A stretch of DNA of 64,000 bases from Hwanghaeella sp964350445 (GTDB lineage Bacteria > Pseudomonadota > Alphaproteobacteria > UBA8366 > Aestuariispiraceae), in NCBI GenBank assembly GCA_964350445.1, contig CAYGKA010000002.1, positions 1 through 64,000 of the forward strand, given 5' to 3'. The notes beneath the pieces were generated by a model. The model saw only the letters and a list, made by a program, of their open reading frames with translations, made no database searches and had not been told where the DNA came from. The translations under genes were made by a program, and so were the position numbers. Shown here one piece after another: positions 42,774 to 50,993 of the stretch (within the stretch, counting starts at the first letter, position 1; every line of letters starts with the position of its first letter).

Positions 42774-44051
42774 TCACTTTCGGACTTTAAGTGTGGGAAG
42801 GATGGGGCGCAGGCGCTCGATCACCGCGTCGACGATACCGCTGTTCCGATCCGCGACTTTCCGCGCTTCAGCCGCGCGGCGGCCACATTCCACGGCATTC
42901 GACAGCAGCAGCGACAGCGAGTCCGACAGCGTGGCCGCATCGGTGACAATCTGCGCGGCGCCCGCAGCCTCCAATTCCTCCGCGACCGAGGTGAAGTTGC
43001 CGCGATCCGGTCCATAGAGGATGGCAGTGTCTTTCTGTGCCGGTTCGATCGGGTTATGCCCACCAAGCGAGGCCATCCCCCCACCGATATAGGCAACCGG
43101 CACCAGGGCATAGAAAAGCCCAAGCTCGCCCATCGTGTCCGCCATGTAGATTTCATCCGTATCGACGATCAAGCGCTCAGCTGTCCGGCGCTTGACGCCC
43201 ACGACGCGGCTTTTCAGCATCGCCTCGATTTCGCCCGCCCGGTTCGGGTGGCGCGGCGCCAGGATCGTCAGCAGATCCGGGAAAGCCGCGGTCAGGCGCT
43301 GATGGGCCTCGAGAACGATCTCCTCCTCGCCCGGATGCGTGCTCGCAGCCAACCAAAGCGGCCTTGATCCGACGCATTTCCGCAGGGTCTCCAACTCGCT
43401 CGCCTCCACCGGCAGCGGCGGCGCGGAGAATTTCAGGTTCCCGACGCTCCCGGCGCGTTCCACCCCAAGGTTACGGAATTCCGCCGCACCTTCCTCGGTT
43501 TGGCATAGAACCACGGAAAAGGCGGAAACCAGCGACCGGAAGGTGTTCCGCGCCCTTTCCCATCGCCGTTTCGACCGTGCGGACAGGCGGGCATTGACCA
43601 AGGCCATGGGGATGCCGGCCTGATGCGTCCGCCGTATCAGGTTCGGCCAAAGCTCAGACTCGATCCACAACGCCGCATCCGGCCGCCAATGGTCGAGAAA
43701 GCGGCCAACCCAACTTGGCACGTCCACGGGGCAATATTGATGAATGGCCCCGGGCGGCAGGCGCTTCGCGGCCATCGCGGCGGATGTGACCGTTCCGGTC
43801 GTCAGCAGCACGGATACCCCAGGATTTTCGCCGAGTATCTTTTCTATCAGGACCAGGGACGACATGGTTTCACCGACGCTGGCGGCATGCAGCCAGACCA
43901 AAGCCCCTTCCGGGCGGGCCCGGTCGGAAAACCCCATCCGTTCCGGAAGCCGTGCCTCTTCCTCCTTGCCTGCCCGCATCCTCGAGCGAAGATAATACGG
44001 CAGGAAGGGTCCTGCAGCTCCGGAAGCCAGTCTGTAAATCGCGGTGATCAT
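42774..44051 (-). CDS. waaA: 3-deoxy-D-manno-octulosonic-acid transferase WaaA (KdtA)
   Basis: 425 residues. WaaA adds Kdo to lipid IVA at the inner membrane. An N-terminal hydrophobic segment is followed by the GT30 signatures: WLHAASVGE (about 53-62), GTVTSAAMA, ALWIESELWPNLI, MALVNARLS, and the C-terminal AYIGGGMASLGGHNPIEPAQ that binds the donor. The number of Kdo residues added cannot be read. It starts 4 bases inside the end of the DUF374 gene (ATGA). Confidence 0.96.
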   Translation of the reverse strand: MITAIYRLASGAAGPFLPYYLRSRMRAGKEEEARLPERMGFSDRARPEGALVWLHAASVGETMSSLVLIEKILGENPGVSVLLTTGTVTSAAMAAKRLPPGAIHQYCPVDVPSWVGRFLDHWRPDAALWIESELWPNLIRRTHQAGIPMALVNARLSARSKRRWERARNTFRSLVSAFSVVLCQTEEGAAEFRNLGVERAGSVGNLKFSAPPLPVEASELETLRKCVGSRPLWLAASTHPGEEEIVLEAHQRLTAAFPDLLTILAPRHPNRAGEIEAMLKSRVVGVKRRTAERLIVDTDEIYMADTMGELGLFYALVPVAYIGGGMASLGGHNPIEPAQKDTAILYGPDRGNFTSVAEELEAAGAAQIVTDAATLSDSLSLLLSNAVECGRRAAEARKVADRNSGIVDAVIERLRPILPTLKVRK

Positions 44052-44782
44052 TCCTTGTCGCGGCTGCCGCGCCGGAAATCGTCCATCGACGCCGGTTCGA
44101 TCGGTTCGTGGCCCATTTCGCGGTCGGCCTGCGCCGTCAATTCAATCATGCGCCGCTCCAGCAACAGGCGCGCCGCCTCCATCTCTTCCGAAGATGCGCC
44201 CTTGGGCATCCGGATCGGTTCGCCCCATAGGAAAACGCCCGATGTGAACGGCAACGGCAGGATCAACCGATCCCAGGTGTTTATGACCAATCGGCGCTTG
44301 CAGGAATAGGCCACCGGAATAATCGCAACATTGGCCATTCTGGCCATCGCGACGACCCCCGCCTTCACCCGCATCCGCGGCCCGCGCGGCCCATCCGGCG
44401 TTATCCCGAACAACCGTCCTTCCTGCAAGGACCGGACGATCATCCTGATCGTCTTCATATCCGTGCGCTTGGTCGAACCGAATACCGTGTCGAAACCGAA
44501 CCACCCCATGGAATAGGCAACGAGTTTCCCGTCGCGATGGTCAGAGGTGAAGATCGTGATCGGCCTGTTCTTCTTGCGCCAAGCAAAGGGCATCATGACG
44601 ACACGGTTGTGCCAGAGCGCGATGATGAAGGATTCGTCGCTTTTCATCAGCGGCCTGAGGAATTCCGCCTCGCGGTGATCCCATCGGGACGTGGCATAGA
44701 CGAACCGCAGGTATACGGAAATCAGCCAGCACAGGCACCGGCGCACGCCATCAGACTGAAGGACCCTTTTACCAAGCCGCAT
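44048..44782 (-). CDS. DUF374/lysophospholipid acyltransferase family protein
   Basis: 244 residues with an N-terminal helix and the DUF374 pattern: SFIIALWHNRVVMMPF, TIFTSDHRDGKLVAYSMGWFGFDTVFGSTKRT, and ITPDGPRGPRMRVKAGVVAMARMANVAIIPVAYS, matching the plsC-like TPDGPRGP box. It is found beside waaA and msbA in many alphaproteobacteria and is presumed to act in LPS or phospholipid acylation, but the reaction is not known to me. It is tightly coupled to waaA (4-base overlap) and lies 12 bases from the msbA stop. Confidence 0.9.
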   Translation of the reverse strand: MRLGKRVLQSDGVRRCLCWLISVYLRFVYATSRWDHREAEFLRPLMKSDESFIIALWHNRVVMMPFAWRKKNRPITIFTSDHRDGKLVAYSMGWFGFDTVFGSTKRTDMKTIRMIVRSLQEGRLFGITPDGPRGPRMRVKAGVVAMARMANVAIIPVAYSCKRRLVINTWDRLILPLPFTSGVFLWGEPIRMPKGASSEEMEAARLLLERRMIELTAQADREMGHEPIEPASMDDFRRGSRDKE

Positions 44783-44794
44783 GGCCGAACGATC

Positions 44795-46648
44795 CTAAAC
44801 TGCTTCATCAACGGCGATCTTCCCATCGCCGGCCGCACCATGGTCATCGTCGCTTTCGGAGGCCTCGACCGGTTGGTCGAATTGGACCTTGCTGAGCTGG
44901 GCATAGACCCCGCCCTTGGCCACCAGTTCCGAATGGGTTCCGACCTCCTGAATGACGCCTTTATCCAGGACGTAGATCCTGTCCGCATGCATCACGGTAG
45001 ACAGCCGGTGCGCGATCACGATCGTGGTTCGTCCCTGCATCAAACGGCTCAATGCTTCCTGAACGACCCGTTCGGACTCCGTATCCAGGGCCGATGTCGC
45101 CTCATCGAGCAACAAGATCGGCGCATTCTTGAGCATGGCGCGCGCAATGGCGACGCGCTGCCGCTGCCCGCCGGAAAGACGAAGGCCGTGTTCGCCGACC
45201 ATCGTGTCATAGCCGTCGGGAAGCTCGACGATGAAGTCGTGAGCCGCGGCGTTGCGCGCCGCCTGTTCGATTTCTTCCTGAGTCGCGTTCAACCGCCCAT
45301 AAGCGATATTCGCCCGGATGGTATCGTTGAAGAGCAACGTTTCCTGCGTGACGAGGCCGATATTGGCGCGCAGGGATTCCAGCGTCGCGTCGCGTGCCGG
45401 CGTGCCGTCGATCAGGATTTCCCCGCCGAGGATTTCGTAGAACCGCGGCACCAGGTTCAAGATGGTCGACTTTCCCCCGCCGCTCCGCCCCACAAGCGCG
45501 ATGGTCTCTCCCACCTTCGCTTCCATGTCGATATTCTTCAGGACGGGCGTCTCGCCGTCGTAAGAGAAGTCCACATTCCGGAAAGCGACCTCGCCCCGCA
45601 CGGACGATAGATCGGCGGCCCCCGGCCGGTTCACGATCGACGGCCGGTAATCGATGACGGAAAAGCAACGGCGCGCCGCGGCGAGACCTTCCTGCAAGGT
45701 CGCATTCATGCTGGCCAGGCCGCGGGCCGGCTGATAGGCGGCCAGTGCCGCCGCGAAGAAGGACATGAAGGCGCCGACGGTGGTTTCGCCGTCCTGTATC
45801 TGGTAACCGCCCCAGACCAGCACCGCGGCCATGCAAACGCCCACAAGCGAATCCAGGATCGGGTAGCTGAGCGCACGCGTCCGGGCCGATTTGAAGGCGA
45901 GAAGGAAGACCGTTTCGAAGGTTTTGCCCGCGCGCTCTTCCTCATATTCGTACATGTTATATGCCTTGACCTGCCGTGACCCTTTCAGCGCGTCGTCGAT
46001 AACGGCGGTCATCTGCCCTTGTTCGACAAGGCTGTTTGTCGAGATTTTCCGAAGCAAACGGCCGATGCGGACGATCGGGAAGACGCAGAGCGGGAAGAAG
46101 ACCAGCGCGGCGAGCGCCATTTGCCAATTCTGATAGACCATCAGCCCCGACAGGACGACGACCTTCAGCAGGTCCCGGCCGATACCGGTCAGCGCCTTGA
46201 TCACCACGTCGCGCAGCAGATACATGTCGGTGGTGAACCGCGACAGCTGCCGGCTGGTTCCGGTTTCCTGCAGATAGGACAGATCCGCCCGCAGGATGGT
46301 GGAGAACATCTGCTCCTGCATCTTCTGAACCACGCGCAGGCCGATGCGCTGCATGAACAGCGATTGCGCCATGTTCGAGACGCCGGTTACGACGCCGGCG
46401 ACGACGAAGCCGATCGGCACGATCCAGACCCAGAGCGACTCGCGGCTGTCGAGCAATTCGTCGAATGCGGGCTTCACCAAATAGACCTGGGCGGCCGTCG
46501 CAACGGCAACCAGGACCATGAAAAAGACGGCAAGCGTCAGCAGGCCCAGATAGGAACTGACATACTCGCGCCAAATACGCCCGGTCAGAGCGCGCGTTGA
46601 ATCTTCGGAACCTGCTCGAGCGGGGATATGCGCCAAGAAACCGACCAA
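44795..46648 (-). CDS. msbA: Lipid A export ABC transporter MsbA (ATP-binding/permease fusion)
   Basis: 617 residues, a homodimeric flippase for lipid A core across the inner membrane. Residues about 30-330 hold six membrane helices (SYLGLLTLAVFFMVLVAVA at the start). The C-terminal ABC domain (about 370-590) has Walker A GRSGGGKS, Q-loop, signature LSGGQRQRVAIARAM, Walker B ILLLDEATSALD and the H-loop AHRLST. The start is TTG 46648 without a clear ribosome-binding site; TTG 46636 is equally possible. Position at the head of the lipid A operon supports MsbA rather than a drug exporter. Confidence 0.92.
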   Translation of the reverse strand: MVGFLAHIPARAGSEDSTRALTGRIWREYVSSYLGLLTLAVFFMVLVAVATAAQVYLVKPAFDELLDSRESLWVWIVPIGFVVAGVVTGVSNMAQSLFMQRIGLRVVQKMQEQMFSTILRADLSYLQETGTSRQLSRFTTDMYLLRDVVIKALTGIGRDLLKVVVLSGLMVYQNWQMALAALVFFPLCVFPIVRIGRLLRKISTNSLVEQGQMTAVIDDALKGSRQVKAYNMYEYEEERAGKTFETVFLLAFKSARTRALSYPILDSLVGVCMAAVLVWGGYQIQDGETTVGAFMSFFAAALAAYQPARGLASMNATLQEGLAAARRCFSVIDYRPSIVNRPGAADLSSVRGEVAFRNVDFSYDGETPVLKNIDMEAKVGETIALVGRSGGGKSTILNLVPRFYEILGGEILIDGTPARDATLESLRANIGLVTQETLLFNDTIRANIAYGRLNATQEEIEQAARNAAAHDFIVELPDGYDTMVGEHGLRLSGGQRQRVAIARAMLKNAPILLLDEATSALDTESERVVQEALSRLMQGRTTIVIAHRLSTVMHADRIYVLDKGVIQEVGTHSELVAKGGVYAQLSKVQFDQPVEASESDDDHGAAGDGKIAVDEAV

Positions 46649-46729
46649 ATCTGCTATTAATGCCGTCGCGCGCCCCTATACCATGCGCCTAGCCGGGCGT
46701 CACGTCTGCAGGATCGGCAGATTCCGCGC

Positions 46730-47782
46730 CTATGGCAGTTCTTCCGCGGGTTCCAACGGAAACTTCTCCACCGGTTTGAACGGAAAAAGGCCTTGCAGGA
46801 ATTGGCCCACCGCCCTGTCCCAGGAAAAGGTGAGCGCATAGCTACGGCAATCCTCCCGGGACAAACCCAAGGCGTTTTCGGCAGCCCGCGCCAGATCGGC
46901 ATCCAGAAAGCCTGCCTTGCCGTTCGCGACCACGTCGATCGGCCCGGTGACCGGCAGGGCGGCGACCGGCACGCCACAGGCGAGCGCCTCTAACAGAACC
47001 AACCCGAATGTGTCCGTGCGGCTGGGGAAAACGAAAACGTCGGACGCCTGATAGTGGCGCACCAATTCCTCACCTTCCTTGGAACCGACGAAGATGACGT
47101 CAGGGTGCTTGGCACGCAGTTCCGCCAGCATCGGGCCGTCGCCGACGACGAGCTTGGTGCCCTTCAGGTCCAACCCCAGGAATTGGCCGATATTCTTCTC
47201 TACCGCAACGCGCCCGACATAGCTGTAGATCGGGCGCGGCAGGCCCAGAAAATCTCGGCTTCGCGGATCGCCTTCCGGTTTGAACGTCTCCGTGTCGACC
47301 CCACGACTCCAAATCCTGGTATTGGCGAAACCATGATCGACCAGCACTTGGCGCATCGATTCGGTCGGCACCATCACGGCCTGGGACGGCCCATGAAACC
47401 GGCGCATCCAGGCATAGGTGTAGCGGGCGGGAAACCCGCAGCGCGCTTCGACATACTCGGGAAATCGCGTATGGAAGGAGGTGGTGAAAGGGAACCCGTT
47501 CTTCAGGCAATATCCCCGCGCCGCCGAGCCCAAGGGCCCCTCGGTCGCGATATGGATGGCATCCGGATCGAAGTTCCGGATCATGCCGGACAAACGGTAC
47601 CAGGCGTCGATCGCCAGCCGTATTTCCGGATAGGTGGGACAGGGAACGGTGTTGAACCGGTCCGGCCCTATGACTTCAACCACGTGGCCCATTTTGGCGA
47701 GTTCGCGGGTGGTGCGCTGATACGTGCGGACGACACCGTTGATTTGCGGAGTCCAGGCGTCCGAGACAATGAGTATTCGCAT
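46730..47782 (-). CDS. GT4 family glycosyltransferase, diacylglycerol glycosyltransferase (Agt) candidate
   Basis: 350 residues from ATG 47782; the longer frame upstream overlaps plcP and lacks the family start. The GT-B/GT4 pattern is clear: MRILIVSDAWTPQINGVVRTYQ, IHIATEGPLGSAARGYC, SFHTRFPEYVEARCGFP, RGVDTETFKPE, and the donor motif SRTDTFGLVLLEALACGVPV, whose EX7E has Asp in the first place. Relatives include GDP-mannose/UDP-sugar-dependent lipid glycosyltransferases. It stands 112 bases downstream of a PlcP-like gene on the same strand. In several alphaproteobacteria this pair makes glycolipids from diacylglycerol under phosphate limitation. The sugar donor and product are not determined. 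Confidence 0.8.
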   Translation of the reverse strand: MRILIVSDAWTPQINGVVRTYQRTTRELAKMGHVVEVIGPDRFNTVPCPTYPEIRLAIDAWYRLSGMIRNFDPDAIHIATEGPLGSAARGYCLKNGFPFTTSFHTRFPEYVEARCGFPARYTYAWMRRFHGPSQAVMVPTESMRQVLVDHGFANTRIWSRGVDTETFKPEGDPRSRDFLGLPRPIYSYVGRVAVEKNIGQFLGLDLKGTKLVVGDGPMLAELRAKHPDVIFVGSKEGEELVRHYQASDVFVFPSRTDTFGLVLLEALACGVPVAALPVTGPIDVVANGKAGFLDADLARAAENALGLSREDCRSYALTFSWDRAVGQFLQGLFPFKPVEKFPLEPAEELP

Positions 47783-47894
47783 GGGTCTATCGAACCAATT
47801 TTCTATTGTGGTTGCGGGAGGCAAAGCGTGGTGGGCGGGGTCCACGGCATTGTTTTCGCCCAAAGCATCGATCACCGAGAAACCCGGCAAATAT

Positions 47895-48749
47895 TCATGA
47901 GGCGCGGGCCGTGGCGGGGTTCGCGGGTTTCCGGGGCGTCGCCCGTCCGGCCGTCGCGCGATCGGCCATCCCCCGATCATGCGACGTAACGACCGCGGTG
48001 TTCTCCGCCCAGTGGATGATTTCCAACCGTCCGTCGGCCTGTTCCACCAACGCCGTGCAGCTTTCGACCCAGTCGCCGTCGTTGCAGTAGAGGATGCCGT
48101 CGATCTCGCGGATTTCGGGATGATGGATATGGCCGCAGATGACGCCGTCGGCCTTGCGCTTCCTGGCCTCGAGCGCGACTGCCTCCTCGAAGCAGCTGAT
48201 GAATTCGACCGCGTTCTTCACCTTGTGCTTCAGATAGGCCGAGAGCGACCAATAGGGCATGCCCAGCAGCTTGCGGGCCTTGTTGAAGTGGTCGTTCATC
48301 CAGAGCAGCAGGTTGTAGGCCCAGTCCCCCAACAGGGCGAGCCACTTGGCGTAACGCACGACACCGTCGAACTGGTCCCCGTGGATGACCAGAAACCTTC
48401 GTCCGTCGGCCGTGACATGATCCACATGGTCGCGGACCTTCACGCCGCCAACGATCAACCCCAGATAATCCCGCAAGACCTCGTCATGGTTGCCGGGGAC
48501 GTATATGATTTCCGTCCCGTTGCGGGTCTTCCTCAGGATTTCCTGGATGACGGCGGTCTGGGTGTCGTTCCAATACCAGGACCGTTTCAGGCGCCAGCCG
48601 TCGATGATGTCGCCGACCAAGTAAAGTTTGTCGGCATGGGTGTGCTTCAGAAAGTCGAGCAAATATTCGGCCTTGCAGCCGCGCGTGCCGAGGTGAGTAT
48701 CTGAAATCCAAATACTGCGGTACCGGGAAACTCCACGAAGGCCATGCAT
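47895..48749 (-). CDS. Metallophosphoesterase, LpxH-like; PlcP phospholipase C candidate
   Basis: 284 residues with a complete calcineurin-like site: DTHLG (D17/H19), GDIIDGW (D47), GNHDE (N87/H88), IHGDQFDGV (H123) and GHIHHPEI (His pair near 216). Annotation pipelines usually call this UDP-2,3-diacylglucosamine diphosphatase. However, as I recall, alphaproteobacterial relatives of about this length form PlcP, which cleaves phosphatidylcholine or related phospholipids to diacylglycerol during phosphate stress, often in a pair with a glycosyltransferase. The adjacent GT4 gene and the divergent lipid kinase favour PlcP over LpxH here. A LpxH role in lipid A is the alternative, since the lipid A operon is nearby. 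Confidence 0.75.
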   Translation of the reverse strand: MHGLRGVSRYRSIWISDTHLGTRGCKAEYLLDFLKHTHADKLYLVGDIIDGWRLKRSWYWNDTQTAVIQEILRKTRNGTEIIYVPGNHDEVLRDYLGLIVGGVKVRDHVDHVTADGRRFLVIHGDQFDGVVRYAKWLALLGDWAYNLLLWMNDHFNKARKLLGMPYWSLSAYLKHKVKNAVEFISCFEEAVALEARKRKADGVICGHIHHPEIREIDGILYCNDGDWVESCTALVEQADGRLEIIHWAENTAVVTSHDRGMADRATAGRATPRKPANPATARAS

Positions 48750-48856
48750 GTCCGCTGCCTCGATTTGTTGAATTTCAGGCAGTGGATACGGTTACATTGT
48801 TACGGTATTAAGTAATTCAGCATGTGTAACGAAGCTTTCCCCGAATTTTAACCAAC

Positions 48857-48874
48857 CTGTCATTGTCTTAACAT
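48857..48874 (+). promoter_or_regulatory. Partial Pho box-like sequence in the PlcP/kinase spacer
   Basis: The first heptamer is a perfect CTGTCAT (48857-48863). After 4 bases the second reads TTAACAT (48868-48874), which matches 4 of 7. The Pho box consensus is two CTGTCAT units 4 bases apart, so 11 of 14 positions agree. It points toward the kinase gene and lies in the divergent 175-base spacer. PhoB control of the locus is inference. Confidence 0.4.
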
Positions 48875-48924
48875 TACTGAAACCAAACCCCGTTCAGGCC
48901 ATCGCCTTCCCAGGAAAGTTCACA

Positions 48925-49872
48925 ATGGATACCAGCCCTGTGCCGGGCCCTAACGAATCGTTTCCCGCGCCACCTCTGCCGAATTCTACAGGGCGTGCCA
49001 TTCTCGTCGTCCACAACCCGGTCGCCGGGTGGTGGCAGCGGGCGCGGCTTCGTGATTTCGTGAAAGCGCTCCGCGATACGGGCCGGCACGTCATCATCCA
49101 GTCGACCAAGGGCCCGGGCGACGCCACCCTGATCGCCGCGGGGGCCGACCCCGGCCAAGTCGATACCGTCGTCGCGGCGGGCGGGGACGGCACCATCCGG
49201 GAAGTCGCGGACGGTCTTGCCGGCAGCGGTATGCGATTGGCTGTCCTGGCGCTGGGTACGGCGAACGTCTTCGCGATCGAACTGGGCATCGGCTTCAGCC
49301 CGAAGGCGGCCGCCAAGGTCGCGGCGTCCCAGGATCACACCGTTGGTTATGCCGGACTTGTGGACGGTCAGCGCTTTCTGTTGATGGCCAGCGCGGGCAT
49401 CGACGCCCGCGTGGTGTCCCGCACGTCGAGCCACGTGAAACGGTATATCGGCAAGGCGGCCTATGCCGTCGCTGCGATCCAGGAACTGCTGCGGCCGAAA
49501 TGGGGCGGTCCAATCACCGCCGTGGCGGATGGGGAGGAGATTTCAGGCGATCTGATCATCGTCACGCGCGCCAAACGCTATGCCGGGCCATTCATCATCG
49601 CGCCTGAGGCGGATATCCGGGAGCGTCGGCTTTTCGTTATCGCGCCCCAAGGCCGCGGGTCTTGGGCGATGATCCGGTATGCCGCCGCCCTGTTCACGAA
49701 CCGTCTGGCAACATTGCCCGACGTCATCGTCCGAGAAGCGACGGAAGTCGTCCTGACGGGCCCCGAGGGCCATCCGGTGCAAGTCGATGGCGATGCCATG
49801 GGCACCCTGCCGGTGACGATACGGTGCGACGACGCCCCGATCACCCTGCTTTGGCCGAAAAACACCCGCTGA
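48925..49872 (+). CDS. Diacylglycerol/sphingosine kinase family lipid kinase
   Basis: 315 residues with the DAGK catalytic fold: VVHNPVAGWWQR near residue 30, the nucleotide motif AAGGDGTIREVADGL (GGDGT at 86-90), LALGTANVFAIELGI and a C-terminal domain with VQVDGDAMG. No signal peptide. Members phosphorylate diacylglycerol, or related lipids such as sphingoid bases, to make phosphatidic acid-type products. Beside PlcP and Agt it could recycle diacylglycerol or control its level. The substrate is unproven. It is divergent from plcP, with a Pho box-like site in between. Confidence 0.85.
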   Translation: MDTSPVPGPNESFPAPPLPNSTGRAILVVHNPVAGWWQRARLRDFVKALRDTGRHVIIQSTKGPGDATLIAAGADPGQVDTVVAAGGDGTIREVADGLAGSGMRLAVLALGTANVFAIELGIGFSPKAAAKVAASQDHTVGYAGLVDGQRFLLMASAGIDARVVSRTSSHVKRYIGKAAYAVAAIQELLRPKWGGPITAVADGEEISGDLIIVTRAKRYAGPFIIAPEADIRERRLFVIAPQGRGSWAMIRYAAALFTNRLATLPDVIVREATEVVLTGPEGHPVQVDGDAMGTLPVTIRCDDAPITLLWPKNTR

Positions 49873-49912
49873 ACCGACTGGAACCTCTGATTTCGGCGAT
49901 CAAATCCTAAAA

Positions 49913-49930
49913 TTGGCCGGCATTTTGCAT
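49913..49930 (+). promoter_or_regulatory. Candidate sigma54 promoter upstream of the lipoprotein gene
   Basis: The sequence TGGC (49914-49917) and TTGCA (49925-49929) gives GG-N10-GC (GG at 49915-49916, GC at 49927-49928), the -24/-12 spacing of RpoN promoters. It would start transcription about 90 bases before the lipoprotein gene. No enhancer site was searched. The remainder of 49873-50029 shows an AT-rich stretch and a poor stem-loop near 49978-50010. Confidence 0.4.
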
Positions 49931-50029
49931 ATTTTTCGTCGACAAATTTATGGAAGGCTTTTAGGAGCTTGCACAGGGATCCGCCGAAAACGCAGAAGCG
50001 GCGCGGACCCTAAATAAGGACGGTTTGCG

Positions 50030-50521
50030 ATGAAACGGATGACAAAGACCCTTTTTGCGGCCGGCGTGTCGTGCTTCCTGCTTCAGGCCTGCACCGGCCT
50101 GGGCACGATCAGCCGTGAGGACAAACTGGCCCAAGGGGCGATCGCCGGCGCGATTGTCGGCGGCGCGTTGGGATATGAGGTCTTCGGCAGCGGGAGCGGC
50201 CAGCTGTTGGGCCTTGCGATCGGCGCGGCAGCCGGGTCGGGTGCGGGTTATGTCCTGGCCGACCGGCTGACTCAGCTGGATCTTCGCAGCATGAACAAGT
50301 CGACCTATGAAGGCCTGACCAGCCGCCCGACAGGCGACACCGTCGCTTGGAACAACCCGGATACCGGCAATAGCGGGGAAATCACCCCGATGCGGACTTT
50401 CCTGTCCAATGACGGCAAACTATGTCGCGACTATCGCCGCACCGTGAACGTCGCGGGTGAAATCCAGCACACGACCCATACGGCCTGCCGCAACGGGCAT
50501 GGCGACTGGCTCCACGTCTAG
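50030..50521 (+). CDS. Lipoprotein with glycine-zipper (17-kDa antigen/RT0821-like)
   Basis: 163 residues. The N-terminus is a lipoprotein signal peptide ending in a lipobox LQAC with the lipidated Cys at 21. Residues about 36-75 are a glycine-zipper segment (AIAGAIVGGALGYEVFGSGSGQLLGLAIGAAAGSGAGYVLADRL, given as the region). The C-terminal domain has FLSNDGKLCRDYRRTVNVAGEIQHTTHTACRNGHGDW, typical of the outer-membrane surface antigen family. It is likely anchored to the outer membrane. Possibly sigma54-controlled; see the preceding feature. Function in envelope integrity is assumed but not shown. Confidence 0.9.
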   Translation: MKRMTKTLFAAGVSCFLLQACTGLGTISREDKLAQGAIAGAIVGGALGYEVFGSGSGQLLGLAIGAAAGSGAGYVLADRLTQLDLRSMNKSTYEGLTSRPTGDTVAWNNPDTGNSGEITPMRTFLSNDGKLCRDYRRTVNVAGEIQHTTHTACRNGHGDWLHV

Positions 50522-50620
50522 AAAACCTTCTCTCTGCTTTGCGCAGCGCTGCATCGCCGCACCGGTACCAATGGTTCCGGTATCGCCCGCATTCGGGCTA
50601 CACGCCCTTCCCGGTTGCGC

Positions 50621-50650
50621 AAAAAAAAGGCCGCGTTCGAAAACGCGGCC
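50621..50650 (-). terminator. Intrinsic terminator of the candidate sRNA
   Basis: A perfect 9-bp GC-rich stem (50629-50637 with 50642-50650) and a 4-base loop is followed on the minus strand by eight Ts (50621-50628). Confidence 0.92.
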
Positions 50651-50737
50651 CAAGTTCAGGGAGGAAACGCCCAATCAGAACGCGTTTTGAGAAAACTCAA
50701 TCCCGCGTTGCAACATGCCTAGGCGAAGCATGCTGCG
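50621..50737 (-). ncRNA. Candidate structured small RNA with CCUCCC single-stranded loop
   Basis: Reading on the minus strand, a promoter-like pair at 50744-50772 is followed at 50737 by two back-to-back hairpins. The first is 50710-50736 (9-bp stem with one G-U pair). The second is 50679-50709 (AACGCG with CGCGTT outer stem, TTGAG/CTCAA inner stem). Then comes an unpaired stretch 50651-50678 that carries CCTCCC, complementary to ribosome-binding sites. A strong intrinsic terminator (50621-50650) closes it. The G-U pair becomes an A-C mismatch on the plus strand, which favours minus-strand transcription. No frame of substance overlaps. Size and layout fit an sRNA of about 117 nucleotides. Its identity is unknown. 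Confidence 0.65.
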
Positions 50738-50743
50738 ATGCAC

Positions 50744-50772
50744 AATATGGCAGTAACCCAAATCGAACACAA
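50744..50772 (-). promoter_or_regulatory. Candidate promoter of the sRNA
   Basis: On the minus strand, -35 TTGTGT (50767-50772) and -10 CATATT (50744-50749) are 17 bases apart, each matching 4 of 6 consensus positions. The predicted start (about 50737) coincides with the first base before the first hairpin. Confidence 0.45.
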
Positions 50773-50788
50773 GTGGTTTTGGGCTTTG

Positions 50789-50829
50789 GCGTCACTTTTT
50801 TTACAGGGCCGGAATGAAAAAAATGACGC
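50789..50829. repeat. Imperfect inverted repeat upstream of the sRNA promoter
   Basis: GCGTCA plus seven Ts (50789-50802, one unpaired C) pair with seven As plus TGACGC (50817-50829) around a 14-base core. The 13-bp stem with T/A tract could act as a regulator site or as a bidirectional weak terminator. No protein is assigned. Confidence 0.45.
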
Positions 50830-50879
50830 GGCGCACAATCGAAAACACACTGTGATATATAAAAATTCGTGACCACACG

Positions 50880-50907
50880 CAAAAAGGGAGGGGAAACCCC
50901 TCCCTTT
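50880..50907 (-). terminator. Intrinsic terminator of the phaA transcript
   Basis: On the minus strand after phaA, an 11-bp perfect stem (AAAGGGAGGGG, 50897-50907 and 50883-50893) with a 3-base loop is followed by a T-run. It ends the leftward transcript before the sRNA. Confidence 0.85.
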
Positions 50908-50993
50908 CCGCGACGTTTAGCGAACACTTGGTAATATACTAATATTTTCAGCGTATTCCGTATTTCAACGCCGCCTTGGCGGCGCCGATCCGG

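Noticed and set aside
50697..50927. A 76-codon frame on the minus strand
   Set aside because: It overlaps the sRNA promoter, the inverted repeat and the phaA terminator, and has no ribosome-binding site.
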